Assembly (NCBI GenBank): GCA_031271075.1
Contig: JAISWN010000264.1
Span: 1 to 6,611, forward strand
DNA length: 6,611 nt
Origin: Treponema sp.
GTDB taxonomy: Bacteria; Spirochaetota; Spirochaetia; Treponematales; Breznakiellaceae
Direction: 5' to 3'
Under the pieces are notes generated by a model. That model was not told the DNA's origin, searched no databases, and saw nothing but the letters and a program-made list of their open reading frames with translations. Shown piece by piece: positions 1-5,133 of the stretch (position 1 is the stretch's first letter; each line of letters begins with the position of its first letter). The position numbers and the translations under genes were made by a program.

Positions 1-455
1 GCAGAGACCCCTTTGAGGATGCCCACCTCCAGATCCGTGGTTCCCACCCCGGCGGCGAAAGCGCCGAAGGCCCCATGGGTACAGGTGTGGCTGTCCCCCA
101 TGATGAGGGTAAATCCCGGCCGCACGAAACCCTTTTCCGGGAAGATGGCGTGGCAGACCCCGTTCCGGCCTATGTCGTAGAAATCTTCGATTCCGTGCCG
201 CCTTGCCCAGTCCCGCAGGATCTTCCCCTGATCCGCGGTTTTGGAGTCTTTGGCGGGGCTTACATGGTCGATTACCGCCTTGATCTTCCGGGCGTCAAAC
301 ACCTGATCCAGGTTCTTCGACACCAGATCGTTGATGGCGATGGGGGTGGTGATCTCGTGGCAGAACACCCGGTCCAGCCTGAGCACCCAGGTATCGCCGA
401 AAGGCCGATCCGCCACATGAGCCTGGAAAATTTTCTCCGCCAGTGTCTTTCCCAT
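1..455 (-). CDS. leuC: 3-isopropylmalate dehydratase large subunit, N-terminal 151 residues (runs off left edge)
   Basis: This is the N-terminal part of the aconitase-family large subunit that, with LeuD, isomerises 2-isopropylmalate to 3-isopropylmalate in cytosolic leucine synthesis. The ATG at 455 is preceded by AGGAGG four bases upstream. Residues 1-10 read MGKTLAEKIF, a typical LeuC start. CHEITTPIAIND (32-43), VIDHVSPAKD (61-70), HAIFPEKGF (102-110) and GDSHTCTHGAFGAF (120-133) match conserved aconitase-fold segments. The overall pattern resembles the shorter archaeal/clostridial LeuC2 class more than the proteobacterial class. The three Fe-S cluster cysteines of the family lie further downstream and are not in the window, so they cannot be checked. 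It starts 81 bases after the nuclease-like gene and may be cotranscribed with it. No leader peptide or T-box is visible in that gap. Homoaconitase or a related hydro-lyase is the main alternative. Confidence 0.9.
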   Translation of the reverse strand, partial: MGKTLAEKIFQAHVADRPFGDTWVLRLDRVFCHEITTPIAINDLVSKNLDQVFDARKIKAVIDHVSPAKDSKTADQGKILRDWARRHGIEDFYDIGRNGVCHAIFPEKGFVRPGFTLIMGDSHTCTHGAFGAFAAGVGTTDLEVGILKGVS

Positions 456-536
456 AGTCCCTCCTCGCAAGCGGCCCCTGAGAGCCTGAAGCCGTTCATA
501 CAGAACCCCCGGAAGGGTAAAGGAGTGGCGTTCATC

Positions 537-1322
537 TTACCAAGCACGGGGCGCCGAATCCGGCTCGCTTACCTTTACGTCCTCCCCGGACGGCTCTATC
601 ACGTAAAATCCTCTCTCCAGCGCGTACTCCCTCTCCCCTTCATTCACCACCGTCGCTGCCATCGCCCCAAAATATTCCCGCACATCCCCGTACAGATCCG
701 CGTACCTGCGCAGCTTTTCCATCCGCCTGATATGGTTATCCACATCTCCCTTTTGAAGCTTCGCCTTTACCTCTACCGCCATCGCCTGGGTGCCGTTCTC
801 CAGAAAAGCGTCTATTTCCGCGTGTATGTTATGCTTTTCGTTTTTTATCTTCCGGTTGCGGCTAATCGCCCCGAAATCAAAGCCGAACTGTTTGAACTTT
901 TCCGGCAGACCGGGGATCAGCGTGTGCTCGGCCTCATCGCCGAACTTGTTACCCAGGTCTCCGACTATCCGCTGGGTCTCCTTGAGGGCCGCCTCGGTCT
1001 CCGCATGGGCTTTCTGGGTCTCCTTGAGGGCCGCCTCCGTCTCCGCGTGGGCTTTCTGGGTCTCCTTGATGGCGGCCTCGGTCTCCGCGTGAGCCTCTTT
1101 CAGGGCGGCCCGGGTTTCTTTGATGGCGGCCTCGCTCTCCGCGTGGGCCTTTTTAAGGGCGGCCTGGGTCTCTCTGATGGCCGCCTCCGTCTCTTTGTGC
1201 GCCTTACCGATCTCGTTTATGGTCGCCCATACGTCATCTAAGGTCACCTTTTTAGCCTTTTTAAGGGCAGGCTCTTTGGCGGTTTTCACGGTCCCTTTCG
1301 TTGTTGTCCTGGCTGCGGGCAT
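537..1322 (-). CDS. coiled-coil protein with C-terminal PD-(D/E)XK nuclease-like domain
   Basis: This is a 261-residue soluble protein of unknown function. I start it at the ATG at 1322 because AGGAGGAGGGG lies just upstream; an in-frame ATG 12 codons earlier has no good ribosome site. The N-terminus is Lys/Thr/Ala-rich and basic (1-26). Residues 40-118 form a long heptad-type coiled coil built from repeats of KAHAETEAALKETQ. The C-terminal domain (about 130-245) holds HAEIDAF (167-173) and AVEVKAKL (182-189), that is, an acidic pair, a hydrophobic strand and an ExK. This is the core signature of the PD-(D/E)XK fold and resembles the DUF3782-like families found as multiple copies in some spirochaetes and cyanobacteria. 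A DNA-cleaving role is only an inference from the fold. There is no partner methylase or toxin-antitoxin mate beside it. It sits between acylphosphatase and leuC, with no functional link apparent. Confidence 0.8.
   Translation of the reverse strand: MPAARTTTKGTVKTAKEPALKKAKKVTLDDVWATINEIGKAHKETEAAIRETQAALKKAHAESEAAIKETRAALKEAHAETEAAIKETQKAHAETEAALKETQKAHAETEAALKETQRIVGDLGNKFGDEAEHTLIPGLPEKFKQFGFDFGAISRNRKIKNEKHNIHAEIDAFLENGTQAMAVEVKAKLQKGDVDNHIRRMEKLRRYADLYGDVREYFGAMAATVVNEGEREYALERGFYVIEPSGEDVKVSEPDSAPRAW
973..1206 (-). repeat. in-frame tandem repeats encoding the coiled coil (42- and 54-bp units)
   Basis: The DNA encoding the coiled coil is a degenerate tandem array. Two adjacent 42-bp units (973-1014 and 1015-1056) differ at only two positions. 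The next units to the right are 42-54 bp long and more diverged. In protein terms the units are 14 or 18 residues, which equals 7+7 or 7+11 and so keeps the hydrophobic stripe of a coiled coil. The near-identity at DNA level of the units nearest the C-terminal domain suggests recent duplication there. Confidence 0.85.
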
Positions 1323-1371
1323 ACACCCCTCCTCCTGAAAAAATACCGGACACCGCATGAGGCGGCGCCGC

Positions 1372-1470
1372 TTACGCTAAACCGGGTATGAACGCAAAGC
1401 GCTGTAACGCTTCCTCTTTAGAGCATACTGAGGCTTTCGGCATCGGTAAAGACGGACGGCAGGTTAGCAT
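1372..1470 (-). CDS. possible 32-codon ORF, unrecognised
   Basis: An ATG-TAA frame of 32 codons lies in the gap between acylphosphatase and the nuclease-like gene. It includes the stretch SKEEALQRFAFIPG, which looks more protein-like than random. The ATG lacks a clear ribosome site (only GAAAG about ten bases upstream), and I recognise no family. It could be a small peptide, the decayed end of a longer gene, or chance. The rest of the 160-base gap holds a 10-bp GCGGCGCCGC palindrome near 1362-1371 and no convincing promoter. Confidence 0.2.
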   Translation of the reverse strand: MLTCRPSLPMPKASVCSKEEALQRFAFIPGLA

Positions 1471-1482
1471 CGGCGTTTACTT

Positions 1483-1776
1483 TCAAATTATCGAAAAATC
1501 CCGGTAAACGCCAAGAGCCGCGGCCCCTTCGCTTTTAACCCGGTCAACCCTTGCGCCGGGCGGCCCCCGGTGGAGCCAGGCGAGGAAGCTTTCCAGCTTT
1601 TCCCGGCTTCCCTCCGCCCAGACTTCCACGCCCCCTGCCGGGGTATTGCGTACCCAGCCTGAGAGGCCGAGGCGGCAGGCTTCGGCGCAGCAGGAATAAC
1701 GGAAAGCTACCCCCTGCACCCGCCCTTCCACCTGGGCGCTGAAGGCGGCGCGGGGCTCTTTCCCTGGCCTTTCCAT
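1483..1776 (-). CDS. acyP: acylphosphatase
   Basis: This is a 97-residue cytosolic enzyme that hydrolyses acyl phosphates such as carbamoyl or acetyl phosphate to carboxylate and phosphate. The family signature VEGRVQGVAFR is at residues 16-26. The phosphate-binding catalytic arginine is R26 and the catalytic asparagine is N44, in GWVRNTPAGGVEVWAEG (40-56). The length matches the usual 90-100 residues. The start at 1776 has a modest AAGG seven bases upstream. It begins 25 bases after the regulator stop codon, so the two genes are probably cotranscribed from the promoter at 2480-2508. A functional tie between the two is not evident, though acyl phosphates can serve as phosphodonors to ordinary response regulators. 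Confidence 0.93.
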   Translation of the reverse strand: MERPGKEPRAAFSAQVEGRVQGVAFRYSCCAEACRLGLSGWVRNTPAGGVEVWAEGSREKLESFLAWLHRGPPGARVDRVKSEGAAALGVYRDFSII

Positions 1777-1801
1777 AAATCTGCCTTAACCCGGAACGGT
1801 A

Positions 1802-2425
1802 TCAGGCGGTAACGGCCAGCCGGGACCGCTTTTCCAGATCCCCTATGGTTTCCCGGAGTCCGTTCAGATCCAGGCGCCGGGGGAAACAGGCGTCCACCCA
1901 AAAGGCCGGGGCACTCTTGCCGGTTTCCGCCGGATCATCATTAACAAAAGCGACAATCAGGGGGTTACCCAGGCCGGAGTCGTTTTTGATCCTTTTGGCA
2001 AGTTCAAATCCGTCGGCGCCGGGCAGATCGGCATTGAGAAACACGATTCCGGGCTTGGAAACAGCCATTCTGTAGCCGGCGTCGAATCCGTCCAGGGCTT
2101 GAAACACCTGGTAACCGGAAAAATTTTTTTGGAACCAGGTTTTAAGCCGGTTGTTCATGTCCCAGTCGTGATCGATGATCAGCGCTGTTTCCCTGGCCGA
2201 AGCGCCGGCTATGTCATGGAGGACCTCGGCGGGGTTACGCATTCCCCGTTTATCCAAAAACGCCGACAGATCTTCCGCGTAAACCCGGTATTGCCCGCCG
2301 GGAGTGGTAAAAGCCTTTAAATACCCGCTTCTAATCCAGTTGATGGCTGTCTGGTTTACCACCCCGCAGATATTTGCCACCTCCAATGCTGAAAAGATCC
2401 GTACTTTCTGATTGTTCTTGACCAT
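1802..2425 (-). CDS. MerR/excisionase-type HTH regulator with degenerate receiver domain
   Basis: This is a 207-residue cytosolic protein, probably a DNA-binding transcription regulator. Residues 11-58 form a MerR/BldC/excisionase-like winged helix, with VANICGVVNQTAINWIRSG as the helix-turn-helix and TPGGQYRVYAEDLSAFL as the wing. Residues about 80-200 have the secondary-structure pattern of a CheY-like receiver (ALIIDHDW at 81-88, VFLNADLPGADGFEL at 128-142). By hand alignment to CheY, the phosphoacceptor Asp57 is N131, the Mg-binding Asp13 is H86, the switch Thr87 is F160 and Lys109 is R183. Phosphorylation therefore looks impossible, and the domain is best called a pseudo-receiver. The start at 2425 has AAGGAG eight bases upstream, and a sigma70-type promoter lies about 55 bases upstream. 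No histidine kinase is adjacent. The regulator's targets are unknown. Confidence 0.82.
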   Translation of the reverse strand: MVKNNQKVRIFSALEVANICGVVNQTAINWIRSGYLKAFTTPGGQYRVYAEDLSAFLDKRGMRNPAEVLHDIAGASARETALIIDHDWDMNNRLKTWFQKNFSGYQVFQALDGFDAGYRMAVSKPGIVFLNADLPGADGFELAKRIKNDSGLGNPLIVAFVNDDPAETGKSAPAFWVDACFPRRLDLNGLRETIGDLEKRSRLAVTA

Positions 2426-2479
2426 CCCTTTCTCTCCTTAACTTTAAAAAATGATATGGGTACAGGAGGGCTCAAGAAA

Positions 2480-2508
2480 AATATATCGCAAAAAAAGGCA
2501 AAGACCAA
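2480..2508 (-). promoter_or_regulatory. sigma70-type promoter for regulator-acyP unit
   Basis: On the minus strand TTGGTC (2503-2508) is followed by exactly 17 bases and then TATATT (2480-2485, five of six consensus). The spacer is T-rich. The predicted transcript starts near 2473 and gives a leader of about 48 bases before the regulator ATG, with AAGGAG inside it. The surrounding 100 bases are strongly AT-rich, so chance matches are more likely than usual. No hairpin with a T-run that would end recX transcription is visible here. Confidence 0.45.
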
Positions 2509-2525
2509 CTATTTTGAATAAAATT

Positions 2526-3164
2526 TTAATAAATGGTATTTTCTTCCAGGGTATTAATTGTCCCCTGGGAAAAACCCTCCCGTTTCAGGAGAAACCGGAG
2601 GGAGGCAGGCCAGGGGGTATCCGTGTTTTCCTTTTGGGGGAAAAGCCGGTGTTTTGTCATGTAGCGTTTAAGCAGCGCGGCCTCGTCCTCCGGGCCCAGG
2701 GCCTCTTTCAGAACCCGGGCAGCGTCATCCCGGCCTATTCCCCGTCCGCGGAGGCCGGCCAGGAGTTTACGGGGGCTGTCGGTCTTGCAGGCAAGCCGGG
2801 AACGCAGCCAGTACCGGGCAAAACGGCGGTCATCCAGAATGTCCAGTTCTCTAAGCCGGGCCGCCACCGCCCGGACACAGTCCGCCGGGTGGCCCGCCTT
2901 TTCCAGTTTGCGCGACAGGCCGGAGACGCTCTGCTCCGCCCGGGCCACCAGCCTGAAGGCGGCTTTTTCCGCCCGGAGACAGGCGGCGGCAAAGCGGAAC
3001 CGTTCCTCCTCATGGGGAGAAATCTCTTTTCCCGGGGTATAGCAGGTATCGTCAAAGAAAAGGGGGGATAAATAACAGGTTTTGAAGGAAAAAAGGGAAC
3101 CGTCGGAGAATTCTATACGCCTTACATCGATCCCGCCGCCCGTTTTTACGGCGTTTATGGTCAT
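2526..3164 (-). CDS. recX: RecX, regulatory protein of RecA
   Basis: This 212-residue cytosolic protein is expected to bind RecA filaments and modulate recombination. Residues 16-30 carry RRIEFSDGSLFSFK, the N-terminal beta segment common in spirochaete and Firmicute RecX. The helical core contains AFRLVARAEQSVSGLSRKLE (from about 69), then LRELDILDDRRFARYWLRSR (about 100-119), with the family's LDD.RFA motif, then LRGRGIG. I choose the ATG at 3164: upstream in-frame sequence lies in a palindrome-rich segment and does not look like RecX. This ATG has no Shine-Dalgarno of its own (CTCCCT precedes it). It overlaps the stop of a 16-codon ORF as ATGA, which suggests translational coupling. It lies 192 bases after rpsI and may be cotranscribed with it. 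Confidence 0.88.
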   Translation of the reverse strand: MTINAVKTGGGIDVRRIEFSDGSLFSFKTCYLSPLFFDDTCYTPGKEISPHEEERFRFAAACLRAEKAAFRLVARAEQSVSGLSRKLEKAGHPADCVRAVAARLRELDILDDRRFARYWLRSRLACKTDSPRKLLAGLRGRGIGRDDAARVLKEALGPEDEAALLKRYMTKHRLFPQKENTDTPWPASLRFLLKREGFSQGTINTLEENTIY

Positions 3165-3211
3165 AGGGAGAAAAAAACACCAGGCCTGGCAGTTTGTCGC
3201 GCTTCGCGCAT
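3161..3211 (-). CDS. 16-codon upstream ORF overlapping the recX start
   Basis: The frame encodes MREARQTARPGVFFSL and ends with a TGA that shares bases with the recX ATG (ATGA, 3161-3164). A strong GGAGG (3216-3220) sits four bases before its ATG, whereas recX has none. This arrangement is what a translational-coupling leader would look like, so ribosomes finishing here could restart on recX. The coding sequence crosses the palindromic DNA of the same segment, so it may instead be a by-product of a repeat element. Real translation is unproven. Confidence 0.35.
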   Translation of the reverse strand: MREARQTARPGVFFSL

Positions 3212-3335
3212 AAAACCTCCAAAAACCGTCTGACAGACGATTTTCACCTTGCAAACTGCCCTCGAACTTTAATTCGATGAACCAAAGGTTCGCGGAGCCC
3301 ATTAATCGGGATTTTTTGCATATTTATGCAAAAAA
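3180..3335 (-). repeat. palindrome-dense, potentially folded segment upstream of recX
   Basis: Seven perfect complementary elements lie within 156 bases. They are CCAGGCCTGG (3180-3189); GGCAGTTTG at 3188-3196 pairing with CAAACTGCC at 3252-3260; GCGC-TTC-GCGC (3199-3209); the 13-bp palindrome CGTCTGACAGACG (3227-3239); TCGAA/TTCGA (3262-3277); GAACC-AAA-GGTTC (3279-3291); and TTTTTTGCAT-ATTT-ATGCAAAAAA (3312-3335). The 9-bp pair encloses two smaller palindromes, with the GGAGG of the small ORF between them. This could be a structured mRNA leader, a cluster of protein-binding sites or a dispersed intergenic repeat. No T-run follows the last hairpin on either strand, so it is not a classical terminator. 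Confidence 0.6.
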
Positions 3336-3356
3336 CCAACAAAGTCCCACCGGCTC

Positions 3357-3749
3357 CTAGCGTTTGGAGAACTGGAAGCGGCGGCGGGCTCCCGCCTGAC
3401 CGTACTTTTTCCGTTCCACCATCCGGGAGTCCCGGGTAAGGTACCCGTTGCTCCGAAGGCTGGTGTAATTGGCCTGATCTACCTGGCAAAGCGCCCGGGC
3501 AAGACCGTGACGGCAGGCGTTGGCCTGACCGTTGCTCCCGCCGCCGTAGACGTTTATCAGGATGTCAAACTTGTTCTCGTTGGAAGTTACCATCAGGGGC
3601 TGGCGTACCATCAAGGCGTGCTCCCCCTGGACAAAATATTGGGGCAGGTCCCTGCCGTTTATGGTGATTTTCCCGCTGCCGTCCCGGACATACACCCGGG
3701 CGACGGAAGTTTTCCTTCTGCCCGTACCGATACCAAGATTCTTGATCAT
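3357..3749 (-). CDS. rpsI: 30S ribosomal protein S9
   Basis: This is a 130-residue component of the small ribosomal subunit; its C-terminal tail reaches the P-site tRNA. It shows GTGRRKTSVARV (8-19), ITINGRDLPQYF (28-39), NVYGGGSNGQANACRHGLARAL (from about 66) and the basic tail ARRRFQFSKR ending in Lys-Arg, as required for tRNA contact. Length and content are those of a normal S9. GAGG lies nine bases before the ATG at 3749. It follows rplM in the classic L13-S9 order, but the spacer is 145 bases long and contains several inverted repeats. Confidence 0.98.
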   Translation of the reverse strand: MIKNLGIGTGRRKTSVARVYVRDGSGKITINGRDLPQYFVQGEHALMVRQPLMVTSNENKFDILINVYGGGSNGQANACRHGLARALCQVDQANYTSLRSNGYLTRDSRMVERKKYGQAGARRRFQFSKR

Positions 3750-3761
3750 CTCGTCTTACCT

Positions 3762-3791
3762 CTGAAGCCTTTCAAACTGAAGCTTTTCAAA
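3762..3791. repeat. 15-bp tandem duplication just upstream of rpsI
   Basis: CTGAAGCCTTTCAAA (3762-3776) is followed directly by CTGAAGCTTTTCAAA (3777-3791), with one difference between the copies. It lies 12 bases upstream of the rpsI start codon on the minus strand. The second copy overlaps one arm of the 10-bp inverted repeat TTTTCAAAAT-ATCAG-ATTTTGAAAA (3784-3808). Confidence 0.85.
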
Positions 3792-3827
3792 ATATCAGAT
3801 TTTGAAAAAGCAACTTTAGATTTAAAA

Positions 3828-3855
3828 GAAAAACCAGTCCTTTGGCCGGTTTTTC
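3828..3855 (-). terminator. terminator-like or attenuator hairpin in the rplM-rpsI spacer
   Basis: On the minus strand GAAAAACC (3848-3855) pairs with GGTTTTTC (3828-3835), with partial pairing inside the loop. The 3' arm runs into TTTTTCTTTT, giving a short hairpin with a U-rich tail. It lies about 40 bases past the rplM stop. It could end or attenuate a fraction of transcripts before rpsI, or mark RNA processing. The stem is AT-rich outside its two GC pairs, so strength is doubtful. Confidence 0.3.
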
Positions 3856-3861
3856 CAAAGC

Positions 3862-3894
3862 CCTTTTTTAAAACCAACCAGGTTTTAAAAAAGG
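3862..3894. repeat. 14-bp perfect inverted repeat directly after rplM
   Basis: CCTTTTTTAAAACC (3862-3875), loop AACCA, then GGTTTTAAAAAAGG (3881-3894). It abuts the rplM stop codon at 3895-3897. It forms a long hairpin on either strand, but no T-run follows on the minus strand, so a 3'-end stabilising or processing role fits better than simple termination. Confidence 0.75.
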
Positions 3895-4323
3895 CTACAG
3901 ATCGATTGCCGTGGGGTTCTGGGCGCTGTGGGGATGCGCCTCCCCGGCGTAAACTTTTACGTTTTTCAGGAGTTTCCGGCCCAGAGGCCCCTTGGGCAGC
4001 ATACCCTTTATCGCGTTTTCCAGAGGAGCGGTGGGGTGGCGGGAGATAAGCTTCTCAAAATTGACGGTTTTGAGCCCTCCCACATAGCCGGAATGCCGGT
4101 GATACAGCTTTTGCTGGGTTTTGGCGCCGGTTACGACGATTTTACCGGCGTTTACCACCACCACAAAATCCCCAACTTCCTGATGGGGGGCGTAAACCGC
4201 CTTTTCCTTTCCCCTGACAATGGAAGCGGCCTTGGCCGCCACCCTGCCCAGTACCTTGCCCTCCGCGTCAATAACAAACCATTTGCGTTCCGCCAGGGCG
4301 GGTTTTACGAATTCAGTCTTCAT
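3895..4323 (-). CDS. rplM: 50S ribosomal protein L13
   Basis: This is a 142-residue primary rRNA-binding protein of the large subunit. It contains KWFVIDAEGKVLGRVAAKAA (about 14-33), then HQEVGDFVVVVNAGKIVVTG, the signature region HRHSGYVGGLK, and PLENAIKGMLPKGPLGRKLLKNVKVYAGEAHPH near the end. Length is the family norm. I start at the ATG at 4323 (MKTEFVKPALAERKWF), because the open frame 33 codons further upstream is not L13-like. The ribosome site is AAGG ten bases before the ATG, which is weak. It is the first gene of the rplM-rpsI(-recX) unit. Confidence 0.97.
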   Translation of the reverse strand: MKTEFVKPALAERKWFVIDAEGKVLGRVAAKAASIVRGKEKAVYAPHQEVGDFVVVVNAGKIVVTGAKTQQKLYHRHSGYVGGLKTVNFEKLISRHPTAPLENAIKGMLPKGPLGRKLLKNVKVYAGEAHPHSAQNPTAIDL

Positions 4324-4412
4324 CTTGCTATAACCTTGTATCCTTCTCGATAGAGGCCGCTCCGCCATCAAAATTTTAGAACCAGCCAAATCTCGGCCCG
4401 GAGTGAATTCAT

Positions 4413-4442
4413 ATCCTGCCACAAAGGGGGAAAACGTGTCAA
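4413..4442 (-). promoter_or_regulatory. candidate promoter for rplM-rpsI
   Basis: A perfect TTGACA (-35) is at 4437-4442 on the minus strand. Eighteen bases further is CAGGAT (4413-4418), a poor -10 that keeps the A at position 2 and the final T. A better-looking TATGAA is 23 bases away, too far for normal spacing. If CAGGAT is used, the transcript starts near 4406 and leaves about 83 bases of leader before rplM, room for autogenous control of the kind known for L13 in E. coli. No clear hairpin is seen in that leader. Confidence 0.35.
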
Positions 4443-4458
4443 GACCGCGCGTAAAGGC

Positions 4459-4591
4459 ATGAAAGAAACGGCCTCCGGGGCGGATCGGATCGGATCAACG
4501 CCGCGGTAAGCCGGGTAACGAGATCAGCGGCCGGAACAAGAGGGACATTGATGAGCTGATCCGGGAAGTCGAGCGGTTTAAAACTGAATAG
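4459..4591 (+). other. coding-like remnant or frameshifted short ORF with GGATC x3
   Basis: An ATG at 4459 opens 16 codons before TAA. A second frame stays open for 42 codons (4463-4588) up to a TAG at 4589 and ends in a charged amphipathic stretch, NKRDIDELIREVERFKTE. Three perfect GGATC units (4482-4496) lie where the frames overlap. One more unit, or two fewer, would join the ATG to the second frame as a 45-codon ORF. The ribosome site is poor, because AAAGG is only one base from the ATG. It may be a decayed gene end or chance. It covers most of the 254-base gap between rplM and the membrane-protein gene. Confidence 0.25.
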
Positions 4592-4925
4592 CCGGAGGCG
4601 GAGGCCCGGGTACCTTTACCGGGCCGGTTTTCCGGCGCTTGCGGATCACCATTACCAGGAAGGCGGCGATGAAAAAAACATTAGCCAGGCCGGGCAGCAG
4701 GATAAGGCTGAGGGGCGCCGAACCGGTAAGCGGGGTTTTCTCCCAGCTTATGCCAAAGAGATCCAGGATGACATAGACGTTCTCGATGTAGGCTGCCAGG
4801 GTTCCCATAACCATGAGCATCCAGACCGCGTCCCTGGTTTTTGACCAGACCATGATGGCAAAGAAGGAAGCCAGGGCCCCCAGGAAGAGGCGGCTCGACA
4901 GGTAGATAAGTTCCCCCGTGTCCAT
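4578..4925 (-). CDS. small membrane protein of unknown function, three predicted helices
   Basis: This is a 115-residue protein with three hydrophobic helices at about 7-27, 33-57 and 70-94. The third is followed by the basic stretch RKRRK and a proline-rich tail (PGPPPPAIQF). By the positive-inside rule that tail is probably cytoplasmic. I recognise no family and no catalytic motif. The start is uncertain. I prefer the ATG at 4925 because the sequence before it reads unlike a protein, but it has only a weak GGTGA upstream. A TTG at 4997 has GAGGG seven bases ahead and would add 24 residues. It lies divergently from the tRNA/recO unit and upstream of rplM on the same strand. Confidence 0.6.
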   Translation of the reverse strand: MDTGELIYLSSRLFLGALASFFAIMVWSKTRDAVWMLMVMGTLAAYIENVYVILDLFGISWEKTPLTGSAPLSLILLPGLANVFFIAAFLVMVIRKRRKTGPVKVPGPPPPAIQF

Positions 4926-5033
4926 GCCCCCAGTATCACCCGGAGGGGAGGAAAAGGCAAGACGACGCCAGGATACAGGATAAACGCATAGAAACAAGAA
5001 TTTACCCTCGTATTATAAGAGTTAGAAATGTAT

Positions 5034-5063
5034 ACTATATTTTCCAGGGGATTTAGGTTGCAA
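5034..5063 (-). promoter_or_regulatory. candidate promoter for the small membrane-protein gene
   Basis: TTGCAA (5058-5063), 18-base spacer, then TATAGT (5034-5039, five of six consensus) on the minus strand. The predicted start near 5027 leaves about 100 bases of leader before the ATG at 4925. A perfect TATAAT also occurs at 5012-5017 but has no -35 at the right distance. The local AT richness makes the choice uncertain. Confidence 0.3.
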
Positions 5064-5103
5064 CAAAAACCCCGTGGTTTTTTCTTCGTGTTACGAACCG
5101 TAG

Positions 5104-5133
5104 GTCCGGTTTGTGTGATGTCCGGTTTGTGTG
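5104..5133. repeat. 14-bp direct repeat, 16-bp period
   Basis: GTCCGGTTTGTGTG occurs exactly at 5104-5117 and again at 5120-5133, separated by AT. It lies in the divergent spacer, about 140 bases before the tRNA promoter. The spacer also holds an AAAAACC/GGTTTTT hairpin (5065-5082) and a TATGTTT-AAA-AAACATA inverted repeat (5198-5214). Otherwise I see no gene between 4998 and 5330. Confidence 0.85.

Noticed and set aside
456..536. Leucine leader peptide or T-box ahead of leuC
   Set aside because: The 81-base gap has no run of Leu codons in a short ORF with its own ribosome site, and no T-box motif or terminator/antiterminator pair.
75..1241. Long plus-strand open frame of 388 codons across leuC and the coiled-coil gene
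   Set aside because: It crosses two minus-strand genes with clear family motifs and good ribosome sites. Its low-complexity Leu/Gly/Arg tail is the antisense of the coiled-coil repeats.
2451..3071. Plus-strand 206-codon open frame opposite recX
   Set aside because: It is antisense to recX, shows no recognisable domain, and has the composition of a GC-rich shadow frame.
3227..3239. LexA/SOS operator upstream of recX
   Set aside because: CGTCTGACAGACG is a palindrome but fits neither the CTGT-N8-ACAG nor the GAAC-N4-GTTC type box, so no SOS claim is made.
3165..3302. N-terminal extension of recX to an ATG at 3302
   Set aside because: The 46 added residues come from palindromic DNA and do not resemble RecX. 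The ATG at 3164 gives the expected family N-terminus.
3312..3335. Rho-independent terminator after rpsI
   Set aside because: The 10-bp inverted repeat is perfect, but its T-runs are inside the 5' arm on both strands and no T-run follows the stem.
3507..4049. Plus-strand 180-codon open frame opposite rpsI and rplM
   Set aside because: It runs through two ribosomal protein genes and their hairpin spacer and has no family resemblance.
4926..4997. TTG start at 4997 for the small membrane protein
   Set aside because: It has a GAGGG at good spacing, but the added 24 residues look unlike a natural N-terminus. It is kept as an alternative only.
5065..5083. Intrinsic terminator in the divergent spacer
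   Set aside because: AAAAACC/GGTTTTT forms a weak seven-pair stem, and no gene on either strand ends beside it.
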